A stretch of 64,000 nucleotides of DNA. It comes from Flavobacterium cerinum (GTDB lineage: Bacteria; Bacteroidota; Bacteroidia; Flavobacteriales; Flavobacteriaceae). The notes beneath the pieces were generated by a model. The model was not told the DNA's origin and ran no database searches. It was given only the letters and a program-made list of their open reading frames with translations. A program made the position numbers and the translations under genes. Below, one piece after another: positions 43,587 through 52,307 of this stretch. Numbering within the stretch: position 1 is the first letter of the stretch; every line of letters starts with the position of its first letter. The stretch lies in assembly GCF_004028155.1 (NCBI RefSeq), contig NZ_SBII01000001.1, positions 372,001-436,000 of the forward strand, in the 5' to 3' direction.

Positions 43587-46265
43587 ATGGCAGAAACAGA
43601 TCCTAAAAGATATTTAAAGCTATCGGGGCTCGAACCGTTGATCATAACACCCGAAAGTAATTTTGTAAATATAGGCGAACGTACTAACGTTACGGGTTCG
43701 CGTAAATTTTTGCGCCTCATAAAAGAAGAAAAATATGAGGAAGCACTGGACGTTGCGCGTGCCCAGGTAGATGGTGGTGCCCAGATTATTGATATTAACA
43801 TGGATGAAGGAATGCTTGATGGCGTACATGCCATGACCACATTCCTGAACCTGATAGCCTCTGAGCCTGATATTGCCCGTGTTCCAGTAATGATAGACAG
43901 TTCCAAATGGGAAATTATTGAGGCAGGATTAAAGGTAACTCAGGGTAAGAGCGTGGTAAATTCTATCAGCCTTAAAGAAGGTGAGGAGAATTTTATCCAT
44001 CATGCTAAAAAAGTAAAACGCTATGGTGCGGCTGTAATTGTCATGGCTTTTGACGAAGATGGTCAGGCTGATACCTATGAAAGGCGTATTGAGATATGTA
44101 AAAGATCGTATGATGTACTGGTCGATAAAGTAGGTTTTCCGCCGGAAGACATCATTTTTGATCCGAATATTTTCCCGGTTGCTACCGGAATGGAAGAGCA
44201 CCGCAAGAATGCGCTAGACTTTTTCCGTGCTACAAAATGGATACGAACCAACCTGCCCTATGCCCATGTGAGCGGAGGGGTGAGTAATGTTTCGTTCTCC
44301 TTTCGTGGCAACGACAGGGTAAGGGAGGCAATGCATTCATCATTCCTGTATCATGCCATACAGAATGGTATGGATATGGGTATTGTAAACCCTGAGATGC
44401 TGGAGATTTATGACGAGATCCCGAAAGACCTTTTAGAACATGTAGAAGATGTGCTTTTGGATAGACGTGATGATGCTACAGAACGCCTTTTAACCTTTGC
44501 TGAAAATGTAAAAGGGGATGTAAAAGCTACCGAAAAGCAGGCACAGGAATGGCGATCCTTACCAATACAGGAGAGGCTTACCCATGCCTTAGTAAGAGGT
44601 ATTGACGAATTTATTGAATTGGATATTGAAGAAGCACGACTACAGGCATCTAAACCTATTGAGGTTATTGAAATTAATCTAATGACGGGAATGAATGTAG
44701 TGGGTGATCTCTTTGGAAGCGGAAAAATGTTCCTCCCTCAGGTAGTAAAATCCGCAAGGGTAATGAAAAAAGCCGTAGCCTACCTGCTTCCGTTTATTGA
44801 AGAAGGCAAAGGTAAAGGTTCCTCTGCCGGAAAAGTATTGATGGCGACTGTAAAAGGTGACGTTCACGATATTGGTAAAAACATTGTGGCTGTAGTACTG
44901 GGGTGTAACAATTTTGAGATCATCGATCTTGGTGTTATGGTACCGCCCGAAAGAATTATTGAGGTTGCTGTTAAGGAACAGGTTGATATTATTGGGCTAA
45001 GCGGACTGATAACACCTTCGCTGGACGAGATGGTCTATCTGGCAAAAGAGATGGACAAGCTTAACATAAGTATCCCTATAATGATAGGCGGGGCAACGAC
45101 TTCACGTGCGCATACAGCCGTAAAGATAGCACCGCAATACCGTGAAACGGTAGTACATGTTAATGATGCATCGCGTGCGGTAACGGTTGCCGGAAATCTA
45201 TTGAACTCTAATACAAAACTTGAATATTCTAAAACTGTTCGTGCTGAGTATGATGAATTGCGTGAGGGGTATCTTAATCGTTCACGAGATAAAAATTTTC
45301 TGAATATAGAAGATGCAAGAAAAAATAAATTGCAATTGGATTGGGAGGAGTTTACTCCGTTTCAACCCAATTTTATAGGAACACAAACCATATATCCTGA
45401 ACCAAAAGAATTGATCGATTTTATTGACTGGACTCCGTTTTTTCAAACGTGGGACCTGCACGGTAAATTTCCGGCAATTCTTGATGATGAGGTTGTAGGC
45501 GAACAGGCGAAAATATTATTTGCCGATGCCCAGAAAATGCTGAAGGATATTATAGCAGAAAACTGGCTTGAGGCAAAAGGTATTTATGGTATCTATCCGG
45601 CGGCACAGGTAAACGATGATGATATTGAACTATATAATGAAGACGGCAGTAAAAAAGTAACTTTTTTGACATTGCGACAACAATCGCAAAAAACCAAAGG
45701 AGCACCTAACATTGCGCTGTCGGACTTTATTGCGCCAAAAGATAGGGGTAAAACAGATTATATGGGTGCTTTTTGTGTAACCACCGGTTTTGGAGTAGAT
45801 GAAAAAGCCGCTGAATTTGAAAAAGCCCATGACGACTATAACAGTATTATGGTGAAAGCACTGGCAGACCGTATGGCAGAAGCTTTCGCTGAATTTTTGC
45901 ACCTTAAGATTCGTAAGGAAATATGGGGTTATGCATCAGATGAGGCACTGGGTAATGATGCGCTTATAAAAGAGCAGTACGAGGGAATACGCCCGGCACC
46001 GGGTTACCCTGCCTGTCCGGATCATTTAGAGAAAAACACCATTTGGCAATTGCTGGATGTTGACAAACAAATAGGAGTAACATTAACAGAAAGCCTTGCC
46101 ATGTGGCCGGCATCATCAGTATCGGGGTACTACTTTGCAAATCCGCAGAGTAAGTATTTCGGACTCGGAAAAATAAAAGAAGATCAGGTAATAGACTATG
46201 CCAAAAGGCGCAGCATACCTACAGATACAGCCAAAAAATGGCTTAACCCAAATATTGCAGACTAA
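43587..46265 (+). CDS. metH: Methionine synthase, folate, cobalamin and reactivation modules (split MetH, part 2)
   Basis: This 892-residue remainder of cobalamin-dependent MetH has a pterin-binding domain ([16 protein letters not shown], then [24 protein letters not shown]). A cap and B12-binding module carries the lower-ligand motif [20 protein letters not shown] and [14 protein letters not shown]. The C-terminal SAM-binding activation domain has [12 protein letters not shown] and [14 protein letters not shown]. It transfers the methyl group from methyl-tetrahydrofolate via cobalamin to homocysteine held by part 1. metF overlaps its stop (TAATG). Confidence 0.96.
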   Translation: MAETDPKRYLKLSGLEPLIITPESNFVNIGERTNVTGSRKFLRLIKEEKYEEALDVARAQVDGGAQIIDINMDEGMLDGVHAMTTFLNLIASEPDIARVPVMIDSSKWEIIEAGLKVTQGKSVVNSISLKEGEENFIHHAKKVKRYGAAVIVMAFDEDGQADTYERRIEICKRSYDVLVDKVGFPPEDIIFDPNIFPVATGMEEHRKNALDFFRATKWIRTNLPYAHVSGGVSNVSFSFRGNDRVREAMHSSFLYHAIQNGMDMGIVNPEMLEIYDEIPKDLLEHVEDVLLDRRDDATERLLTFAENVKGDVKATEKQAQEWRSLPIQERLTHALVRGIDEFIELDIEEARLQASKPIEVIEINLMTGMNVVGDLFGSGKMFLPQVVKSARVMKKAVAYLLPFIEEGKGKGSSAGKVLMATVKGDVHDIGKNIVAVVLGCNNFEIIDLGVMVPPERIIEVAVKEQVDIIGLSGLITPSLDEMVYLAKEMDKLNISIPIMIGGATTSRAHTAVKIAPQYRETVVHVNDASRAVTVAGNLLNSNTKLEYSKTVRAEYDELREGYLNRSRDKNFLNIEDARKNKLQLDWEEFTPFQPNFIGTQTIYPEPKELIDFIDWTPFFQTWDLHGKFPAILDDEVVGEQAKILFADAQKMLKDIIAENWLEAKGIYGIYPAAQVNDDDIELYNEDGSKKVTFLTLRQQSQKTKGAPNIALSDFIAPKDRGKTDYMGAFCVTTGFGVDEKAAEFEKAHDDYNSIMVKALADRMAEAFAEFLHLKIRKEIWGYASDEALGNDALIKEQYEGIRPAPGYPACPDHLEKNTIWQLLDVDKQIGVTLTESLAMWPASSVSGYYFANPQSKYFGLGKIKEDQVIDYAKRRSIPTDTAKKWLNPNIAD

Positions 46266-47221
46266 TGAAAGTTACCGAACATATAGAGAACGCTAACGGC
46301 AAACCACTTTTTTCTTTTGAGATATTGCCTCCGCTTAAAGGGCAGAATATCCAGTGTATTTTTGATAGTATTGACCCGTTAATGGAGTTCAATCCGCCTT
46401 TTATTGATGTTACTTATCATAGGGAAGAATATGAATATAAAGAAATGCCGGGAGGTTTACTGGAAAAGAAGATCGTAAAGAAACGCCCGGGTACGGTGGG
46501 TATCTGTTCGGCAATACAGAATAAATATCAGTTGGATGCTATTCCGCATATTCTTTGTGGCGGCTTTACAAAAGAAGATACTGAGAACTTTTTGATTGAT
46601 CTTGACTTTTTAGGTATTCAAAATGTTGTAGCCTTGCGAGGCGATGCCGTGAAAAGCGAAATTTATTTTAAACCCGAGAAAGAAGGAAACCATAATGCTA
46701 CCGAGTTGGTTACACAAATAGATAACCTGAATAAAGGAATTTATCTGGACAGTGACTTGCAAAATACATCGGCGACTAATTTTTGTATTGGAGTAGCTGG
46801 TTATCCCGAGAAGCATATGGAAGCACCAAGCCTTGACAGCGATATCTATTTTTTAAAGCAAAAAATTAAGAATGGTGCATCTTACATTATTACACAAATG
46901 TTTTTTGATAACCAGAAATTTTTTGATTTTGTAGCAAAATGCAGAAAAGAAGGTATTACTGTGCCTATTATTCCCGGATTAAAGCCAATTTCGACCAAAA
47001 AACAGCTAAACCAGATTCCGCATCGCTTTAAGGTAGATCTACCCGATGATCTTATTATGGAAGTCGTTAAGGCAAACGATAATGAAGCGGTTAGGCAAAT
47101 AGGTATAGAATGGTGCACTGCCCAGAGCAAAGAACTGATTAAAGCAGGGATTCCTGTACTGCATTACTATTCTATGGGTAAGGCAGATAATATTAAAGCT
47201 ATAGCGAGAGAGGTTTTTTAA
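46265..47221 (+). CDS. metF: Methylenetetrahydrofolate reductase
   Basis: This 318-residue FAD-dependent TIM barrel supplies methyl-tetrahydrofolate to MetH. Motifs: FSFEILPPLKG (catalytic Glu), DVTYHREEYEYK, VALRGDAV and ASYIITQMFFDNQKFFDFV. It overlaps the metH stop by one base, so it belongs to the SAM-I-controlled operon. Confidence 0.95.
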   Translation: MKVTEHIENANGKPLFSFEILPPLKGQNIQCIFDSIDPLMEFNPPFIDVTYHREEYEYKEMPGGLLEKKIVKKRPGTVGICSAIQNKYQLDAIPHILCGGFTKEDTENFLIDLDFLGIQNVVALRGDAVKSEIYFKPEKEGNHNATELVTQIDNLNKGIYLDSDLQNTSATNFCIGVAGYPEKHMEAPSLDSDIYFLKQKIKNGASYIITQMFFDNQKFFDFVAKCRKEGITVPIIPGLKPISTKKQLNQIPHRFKVDLPDDLIMEVVKANDNEAVRQIGIEWCTAQSKELIKAGIPVLHYYSMGKADNIKAIAREVF

Positions 47222-47250
47222 GTAAGATTTTTAACATAATAATTTTCCAT

Positions 47251-47258
47251 TATATTTG
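47251..47258 (+). promoter_or_regulatory. Probable -7 promoter box of the lipid A deacylase-like gene
   Basis: TATATTTG, an exact TAnnTTTG, lies 17 bases before the ATG at 47275, in the short gap after metF. The upstream box is not clear. Confidence 0.5.
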
Positions 47259-47274
47259 CGCCTCAATTATTTAG

Positions 47275-48369
47275 ATGAAGCATTACTACCTTTTGTTGTT
47301 ATTCTTTCCGATTTTATTAACTGCGCAGGATAAACCTGAAGGCAAATACACTGTCGATGCACAATATTTTTATGGGAATGTCATTCCGCACAGAAAATCG
47401 ATACAGCACCTTATTACGGCACACCCGGAAGGTATAGTGCTTAGTGTGAGCCGAAAAACATTTGGTAAAAAAGAATGGGAGCAAAGTTATAATTACCCTG
47501 ATTATGGTTTTTCATTTCATTATCAGAACATGAAAAACGAAACTCTGGGTGATATGTATGGTCTTTACGGCCATTACAGTTTCTATTTCCTGAAACGCAA
47601 CCTGATGTTCAGGATAGGGCAGGGTGTGGCCTACAATACGAATCCATACGACAGGGAAACTAATTTCAGGAACTATGCTTATGGTGCCCATGTTATGCCT
47701 TCTACTTACTTTCTACTTAATTATACTAAGCCTGATTTATGGGAAGGACTAGGTGTACAGGCAGGAATGATATTTATCCATCACTCTAATGCCAGTGCGA
47801 AAGCACCCAATACGAGTACCAACACTTTCGCAGTAAATGTAGGTCTGAACTATACGTTTGACCGCAGCGAGGATAATCAATACATTAAACAGGTAGATAC
47901 TACAAATTACAAGCAGCCTGTAAAATTCAATTTTGCCTTTAAAGGCGGATTTAACGAGAGTGATATTATTGGCAGCGGCCAAAAGCCATATTATGCTTTA
48001 TCTGCTTATGTGGATAAACGCTGGTGTAGAAAGAGTGCTTTTCAGTTGGGAGTTGAGGTTTTTTGGCCGGAATACCTGAAAGAGTATATTAAATATAAAG
48101 CTGTAGCTTATCCTGAAGAGCACGTAAATGCTAATGCCGATTATAGAAAAATAGGTGTGTTTATAGGACATGAGCTTTTTATAAATAAAATTTCGATAGA
48201 AGGGCAGATAGGATATTACGTATACTCTCCCTTTAACTCTACTGGTAAAATGTACCAGAGAATAGGAATGAAGTATTACTTTAGTGATAAAATATTCAGT
48301 ACGCTGGGTTTAAAAACGCATGCAGCTAAGGCAGAAGTAATGGAATTTGGAGTTGGTGTAAGACTATAA
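47275..48369 (+). CDS. Acyloxyacyl hydrolase / lipid A deacylase (PagL-like) barrel
   Basis: This 364-residue outer-membrane barrel protein has a signal peptide (KHYYLLLLFFPILLTAQ) and strand-like alternating segments throughout. The HHSNAS segment (about residue 165) matches the catalytic His-Ser of PagL (HxSN). It may remove an acyl chain from lipid A, although many Bacteroidota members of this family are uncharacterised. The next gene begins 4 bases later. Confidence 0.75.
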   Translation: MKHYYLLLLFFPILLTAQDKPEGKYTVDAQYFYGNVIPHRKSIQHLITAHPEGIVLSVSRKTFGKKEWEQSYNYPDYGFSFHYQNMKNETLGDMYGLYGHYSFYFLKRNLMFRIGQGVAYNTNPYDRETNFRNYAYGAHVMPSTYFLLNYTKPDLWEGLGVQAGMIFIHHSNASAKAPNTSTNTFAVNVGLNYTFDRSEDNQYIKQVDTTNYKQPVKFNFAFKGGFNESDIIGSGQKPYYALSAYVDKRWCRKSAFQLGVEVFWPEYLKEYIKYKAVAYPEEHVNANADYRKIGVFIGHELFINKISIEGQIGYYVYSPFNSTGKMYQRIGMKYYFSDKIFSTLGLKTHAAKAEVMEFGVGVRL

Positions 48370-48373
48370 TATT

Positions 48374-49123
48374 ATGAAGTACAAAATACAAATTACGGTT
48401 TTACTATGTTTTATACAGTTGTGTATTGGCTGTAGTAATGACAATGCTCCTGAGTGTTTTAAACAGGCTGGGAAAACAATTTCTTATGAAGTTGCATTGC
48501 CTGAATTTACTGCATTGCATATAGGACTTGGTGTTGAGGTCGTAGTGAAACAAGGGCCGGAAAGAAAAGTAGTCGTAGAAACCGGAGAGAATTTAAAAGC
48601 AGCGATTACCGCTAAGGTGATAAATAACGAGTTGCTGTTAACCAATGATACCGGATGCAACTGGGTGCGAGGATATAAAACGACAACGATTTATATAACA
48701 ACACCTTTTCTGGATAAAATTTATTCGGCATCGCAGTTTAGTGTAAAGTCTGATGGTATATTGAGCTATGCTTCACTTACGCTGCAATCCGGACTTATCA
48801 GCGAAACAGCTTCGGGTGTATTTGAATTGAACATCGATTCTCAAAACCTGACAATAGACGATAACCAGTCGGCTTACTATATAATTTCCGGTAAGGTTGA
48901 AAACCTCAACATAAACTTTTATGCAGGCGATTCCCGTTTTGAAGGAGCCGACTTAATAGCCCAAAAAATAAAAGTGTTCCAAAGGAGCTCTAATGATATT
49001 ATTGTTAATCCGCAGATGGAGGTGACGGGTAAAATTCATTCAACAGGTAATCTGGTGCTAAAAAACCATCCGCCATTAGTGGATGTGGAACAACTGTATA
49101 CCGGAAAGATTATCTACAAATAA
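48374..49123 (+). CDS. Head-GIN domain (DUF2807) lipoprotein
   Basis: This 249-residue protein has a lipoprotein signal (ITVLLCFIQLCIGCSND; lipobox CIGC). A right-handed beta-helix-like DUF2807 domain follows (about 45-230; FTALHIGLGVEVVVKQG, TTIYITTPFLDKIYSASQF, LNIDSQNLTIDDNQSAYYIISGKVENL). Function of the family is unknown; it is likely surface or periplasmic. It is coupled to the upstream barrel gene and convergent with gldA, with only 3 bases between stops. Confidence 0.85.
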   Translation: MKYKIQITVLLCFIQLCIGCSNDNAPECFKQAGKTISYEVALPEFTALHIGLGVEVVVKQGPERKVVVETGENLKAAITAKVINNELLLTNDTGCNWVRGYKTTTIYITTPFLDKIYSASQFSVKSDGILSYASLTLQSGLISETASGVFELNIDSQNLTIDDNQSAYYIISGKVENLNINFYAGDSRFEGADLIAQKIKVFQRSSNDIIVNPQMEVTGKIHSTGNLVLKNHPPLVDVEQLYTGKIIYK

Positions 49124-49126
49124 AGA

Positions 49127-50026
49127 CTATTTCTTTTTTGTCATTTCCCTGAATACCGTTTCCAGGTTCTTACTCTTAAGTGTAAGCTGTAAGGTTTTTA
49201 GTCCGTTGTCCTGAGCGAAATCAAATAGGCTAGGGCGCATATCTTTTGTGGTGGCAAAAGTAAGTTCCCATGTAAATCCTGTTGTGTTTTTAGAAGCAAC
49301 AAGGTTAGGCAGTTTTTCTAATAATGCAGCATCAACCTGTTTGTCAAATTCTACTTCAAGAACCTGCTCCTGGTCTTTTACAAGATTATTAAGTTTTTTA
49401 TCGGTAACGATCTTCCCATTATTAATGATGATAACACGGTCGCAAATAGCTTCCACTTCCTGCATAATGTGCGTGGAAAGGAATACGGTTTTGTTTTTAC
49501 CAATGTTTTTTATCAGTTCGCGTATCTCAACAAGCTGATTAGGATCAAGTCCAGTAGTAGGTTCATCAAGAATAAGTACTTCCGGATCGTGTAACAATGC
49601 AGTAGCAAGACCTACACGCTGACGGTAACCTTTAGAAAGTTCGCCAATTTTTTTATGTGATTCGGGTGTTAAGCCAGTAAGCTGTATTACCTCGTCAATT
49701 CTTGATTTCTTTACTTGGTATACATCGGCATTGAAAGAAAGGTATTCTCGAACATAAAGATCAAGGTAAAGCGGATTGTGTTCAGGAAGATAGCCAACCG
49801 ATTTTTGTACTGCTTTTTGCTGTTCTGAAACATCGCTGCCATTAACAAGAGCAGTGCCGCTATCGGCATTAATAAACGTGGTAAGTATTTTCATAAGTGT
49901 CGACTTTCCGGCACCGTTTGGCCCCAGGAAGCCTACAATTTCTCCTTTGTTTATTGAAAACGAAACTGCATCGAGTGCTTTTTGTTCGCCGTAGCTTTTA
50001 GAAATATCCTTTACCTCAATTGACAT
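49127..50026 (-). CDS. gldA: GldA, ABC transporter ATP-binding protein for gliding motility
   Basis: This 299-residue ABC ATPase has Walker A GFLGPNGAGKST, Q-loop region GYLPEHNPLYLDLYVREYL, signature LSKGYRQRVGLA, Walker B VLILDEPTTGLD and H-loop LSTHIMQEVEAI. The full-length match to flavobacterial GldA supports the name. GldA partners GldF/GldG membrane proteins in gliding, and these are not adjacent. The start MSIEVKDISKSYG at 50026 is chosen over an in-frame ATG 18 bases upstream. Confidence 0.88.
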   Translation of the reverse strand: MSIEVKDISKSYGEQKALDAVSFSINKGEIVGFLGPNGAGKSTLMKILTTFINADSGTALVNGSDVSEQQKAVQKSVGYLPEHNPLYLDLYVREYLSFNADVYQVKKSRIDEVIQLTGLTPESHKKIGELSKGYRQRVGLATALLHDPEVLILDEPTTGLDPNQLVEIRELIKNIGKNKTVFLSTHIMQEVEAICDRVIIINNGKIVTDKKLNNLVKDQEQVLEVEFDKQVDAALLEKLPNLVASKNTTGFTWELTFATTKDMRPSLFDFAQDNGLKTLQLTLKSKNLETVFREMTKKK

Positions 50027-50160
50027 ACCTATGATTTTGAACAAAAGTAATAAGAAAAACAGTTGTTAAAAGTTTTGCCTGTGTTTTTGTATAAATAATT
50101 TTCATGTTTTTTTACGGCGCAAAGATTTTTTTGCTAATTTAGCTAAATCAACATCACGAA

Positions 50161-50238
50161 ATGTACACTTCAAACTTTTATAACACTTTCTTTTATTTCT
50201 TCTTTAGCAGAGGGAAGAGGGATTGTATTGTTATTTAA
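50161..50238 (+). CDS. Phe/Tyr-rich leader peptide of the aromatic operon
   Basis: This 25-residue ORF reads MYTSNFYNTFFYFFFSRG followed by KRDCIVI: six Phe and three Tyr, nine of the first fifteen residues, with all six Phe codons at positions 6-15. It lies 67 bases upstream of prephenate dehydratase. A strong intrinsic terminator sits between its stop and that gene. This is the classic layout of a phenylalanine attenuator (compare pheL of enterobacteria). GGGATT (50219-50224) in the leader can pair with AATCCC in the terminator 5' arm (50269-50274) as a possible antiterminator. The function is inferred from architecture. Confidence 0.75.
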   Translation: MYTSNFYNTFFYFFFSRGKRDCIVI

Positions 50239-50266
50239 GCACTGATATAAATAATTTATAATATAC

Positions 50267-50297
50267 TAAATCCCGATTCGCGTCGGGATTTTTTTTT
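50267..50297 (+). terminator. Attenuator terminator before pheA
   Basis: AAATCCCGA (50268-50276) pairs with TCGGGATTT (50283-50291), followed by a T-run of nine. It ends 8 bases before the pheA start and follows the Phe-rich leader, so it must be read through for the operon to be expressed. Confidence 0.9.
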
Positions 50298-50305
50298 GTC
50301 CCTAT

Positions 50306-51133
50306 ATGAAAGCAAAAATAGCAATACAAGGAATAAAGGGTTCGTTCCACCATCAGGTAGCGGGCGAATGGTTTGGTGCTGATACTGAGCTGGAAGAATG
50401 CATGTCGTTCCCGATACTTGTGCAAAGCCTTTTAGAAAATAAGGCTGAGCAGGGTATAATGGCATTGGAAAATTCGATAGCCGGATCTATAATACCCAAT
50501 TATGCACTGATAGACCGCAACAACTTACACATTATTGGAGAGCATTACCTTGATATCCATATGAACCTTATGGTGCTTAAAGGACAGCAGATTGAGGATA
50601 TAGAAGAGGTGCATTCGCACCCTATAGCATTACTGCAATGCGGGGAATTCTTTAAAGGATATCCAAACATAAAACTGGTTGAAAGCGTAGATACTGCAGA
50701 AACGGCACAGCGCATAAAAGAGAAACAACTAAAGCATGTTGCAGCGGTGGGGAGCCCTCTTGCGGCCGAAATGTTTGGACTTGATATTGTAGCTGCCGGT
50801 ATTCATACGATAAAAAGTAACAAGACCCGCTTTGTGATCGTGAAAACTGAAAATAAGGTTATGCCGAAAACGGCCATAAACAAGGCATCTATAAAGTTTG
50901 AACTGGACGATACTGCAGGCAGTCTTGCCACAGTACTTAATGTAATGAACAACTGCAAACTGAACCTGACCAAGATACAATCGATGCCGATCATTGAACG
51001 GCCATTTCACTATTCATTTTTTGTAGATGTGGTTTTTGAGGTGTATGAAGATTATGAAAAAGCAAAAGAAATACTAGCATTAATGACAACACATTTTAAG
51101 GTGTTGGGAGAATATAAAAACGGAAAAATATGA
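50306..51133 (+). CDS. pheA: Prephenate dehydratase
   Basis: This 275-residue monofunctional prephenate dehydratase makes phenylpyruvate. The PDT domain (about 1-180) has KIAIQGIKGSFHHQVAGEW, EQGIMALENSIAGSIIPNY and the catalytic-type Thr-Arg-Phe in NKTRFVIVK. A C-terminal ACT domain follows (about 195-270, KFELDDTAGSLATVLNVMN) and should bind Phe for feedback inhibition. The chorismate mutase that would be fused in E. coli is on the DAHP synthase gene instead. It overlaps the next gene by 4 bases. Confidence 0.95.
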   Translation: MKAKIAIQGIKGSFHHQVAGEWFGADTELEECMSFPILVQSLLENKAEQGIMALENSIAGSIIPNYALIDRNNLHIIGEHYLDIHMNLMVLKGQQIEDIEEVHSHPIALLQCGEFFKGYPNIKLVESVDTAETAQRIKEKQLKHVAAVGSPLAAEMFGLDIVAAGIHTIKSNKTRFVIVKTENKVMPKTAINKASIKFELDDTAGSLATVLNVMNNCKLNLTKIQSMPIIERPFHYSFFVDVVFEVYEDYEKAKEILALMTTHFKVLGEYKNGKI

Positions 51134-52305
51134 TTGCAGCAAAGAGATTGGGAGGAGTAACGGAGTATTATTTTTCGGCCAAATTAAAAGAAGTGCGCCA
51201 AATGATGGCGGAAGGAAAAAAGGTGATCAATATGGGTATTGGCAGTCCGGATCTGCCACCATCTATGGCGGTTATTGAAGCGATGAACAATGCCATGCCC
51301 GATGTACTTGCACATCAGTACCAAAGCTATCAGGGCTTACCGGAACTTAGAGAAGCCATGTGTAATTTTTACCAAGAGCATTTCGGCGTAAGCCTTGATT
51401 CTACGAACGAGATATTACCGCTAATGGGATCTAAAGAAGGTATTGCACATATAAGCCTGGCTTTTTTGAATGAAGGCGACAGGGTATTAGTACCCAACCC
51501 CGGATATCCTACCTATGCAGCGGCGGCTAAACTGGCTGGTGCTGATGTGCTGCATTATGAATTATCTGAAGTAAATGATTGGGAACCTGATTTTGATGCA
51601 TTGGAACAGATGGATCTTTCTAAAGTTAAGATGATCTGGACGGGTTATCCGCATATGCCTACCGGAGCTAAGGGTAGCAGGCTGATGTTTGAAAAACTGG
51701 TGGCTTTTGCGAAAAGGCATAACATCCTTATTGTAAATGATAATCCGTACAGTTTTGTACTTAATGAAGAACATTTGTCGGTTTTTCAGGTGGAAGGAGC
51801 TAAAGAGGTAGCGCTGGAACTTAACTCGTTAAGTAAAACCTTTAATATGGCAGGCTGGCGTGTGGGGATGGTACTTGGTAATAAAGATTTAGTAGCTACG
51901 GTACTAAAAGTGAAAAGCAATATGGATAGCGGTATGTTTTATGGTATTCAAAAGGGAGCAATAGCTGCTTTGAATAGTGGTGAAGAATGGTTTGATAAGC
52001 TTAACGATACGTATTTTAAAAGGCGTAAACTGGTATTTGAACTGGCATATGCTTTAGGCTGTACTTATGACACTGATGTTTCCGGGTTGTTTGTATGGGC
52101 AAAACTGCCGGAAGGAAGTGCATCGGCGGAAGCCTATGTAGATAAAATACTTCATGAAAGTCATATTTTTATTACACCCGGGACTGTTTTTGGGAGCGCA
52201 GGCGAAGGGTATATCCGATTTTCGTTATGTGTGCCCGAAGCACAAATAATAGAAGCTTTACACCGATTGGAAAAAGTAGAACAACTAATAGTTAAATTTG
52301 CATAA
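51130..52305 (+). CDS. PLP-dependent class I/II aminotransferase (aromatic)
   Basis: This 391-residue fold-type I aminotransferase has NMGIGSPDLPPS, YQSYQGLPELREAM, LVPNPGYPTYAAAA and the PLP-binding Lys in NSLSKTFNMAGWRVGM. Sequence alone does not fix the substrate. Its place between prephenate dehydratase and DAHP synthase points to transamination of phenylpyruvate and 4-hydroxyphenylpyruvate, although diaminopimelate or alanine aminotransferases look similar. It is coupled to pheA by an ATGA overlap. Confidence 0.88.
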   Translation: MIAAKRLGGVTEYYFSAKLKEVRQMMAEGKKVINMGIGSPDLPPSMAVIEAMNNAMPDVLAHQYQSYQGLPELREAMCNFYQEHFGVSLDSTNEILPLMGSKEGIAHISLAFLNEGDRVLVPNPGYPTYAAAAKLAGADVLHYELSEVNDWEPDFDALEQMDLSKVKMIWTGYPHMPTGAKGSRLMFEKLVAFAKRHNILIVNDNPYSFVLNEEHLSVFQVEGAKEVALELNSLSKTFNMAGWRVGMVLGNKDLVATVLKVKSNMDSGMFYGIQKGAIAALNSGEEWFDKLNDTYFKRRKLVFELAYALGCTYDTDVSGLFVWAKLPEGSASAEAYVDKILHESHIFITPGTVFGSAGEGYIRFSLCVPEAQIIEALHRLEKVEQLIVKFA

Positions 52306-52307
52306 TA

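Noticed and set aside
43560..43600. Frameshift or broken metH
   Set aside because: The break falls exactly at a module border, the second gene has its own ATG, and split MetH is a natural arrangement.
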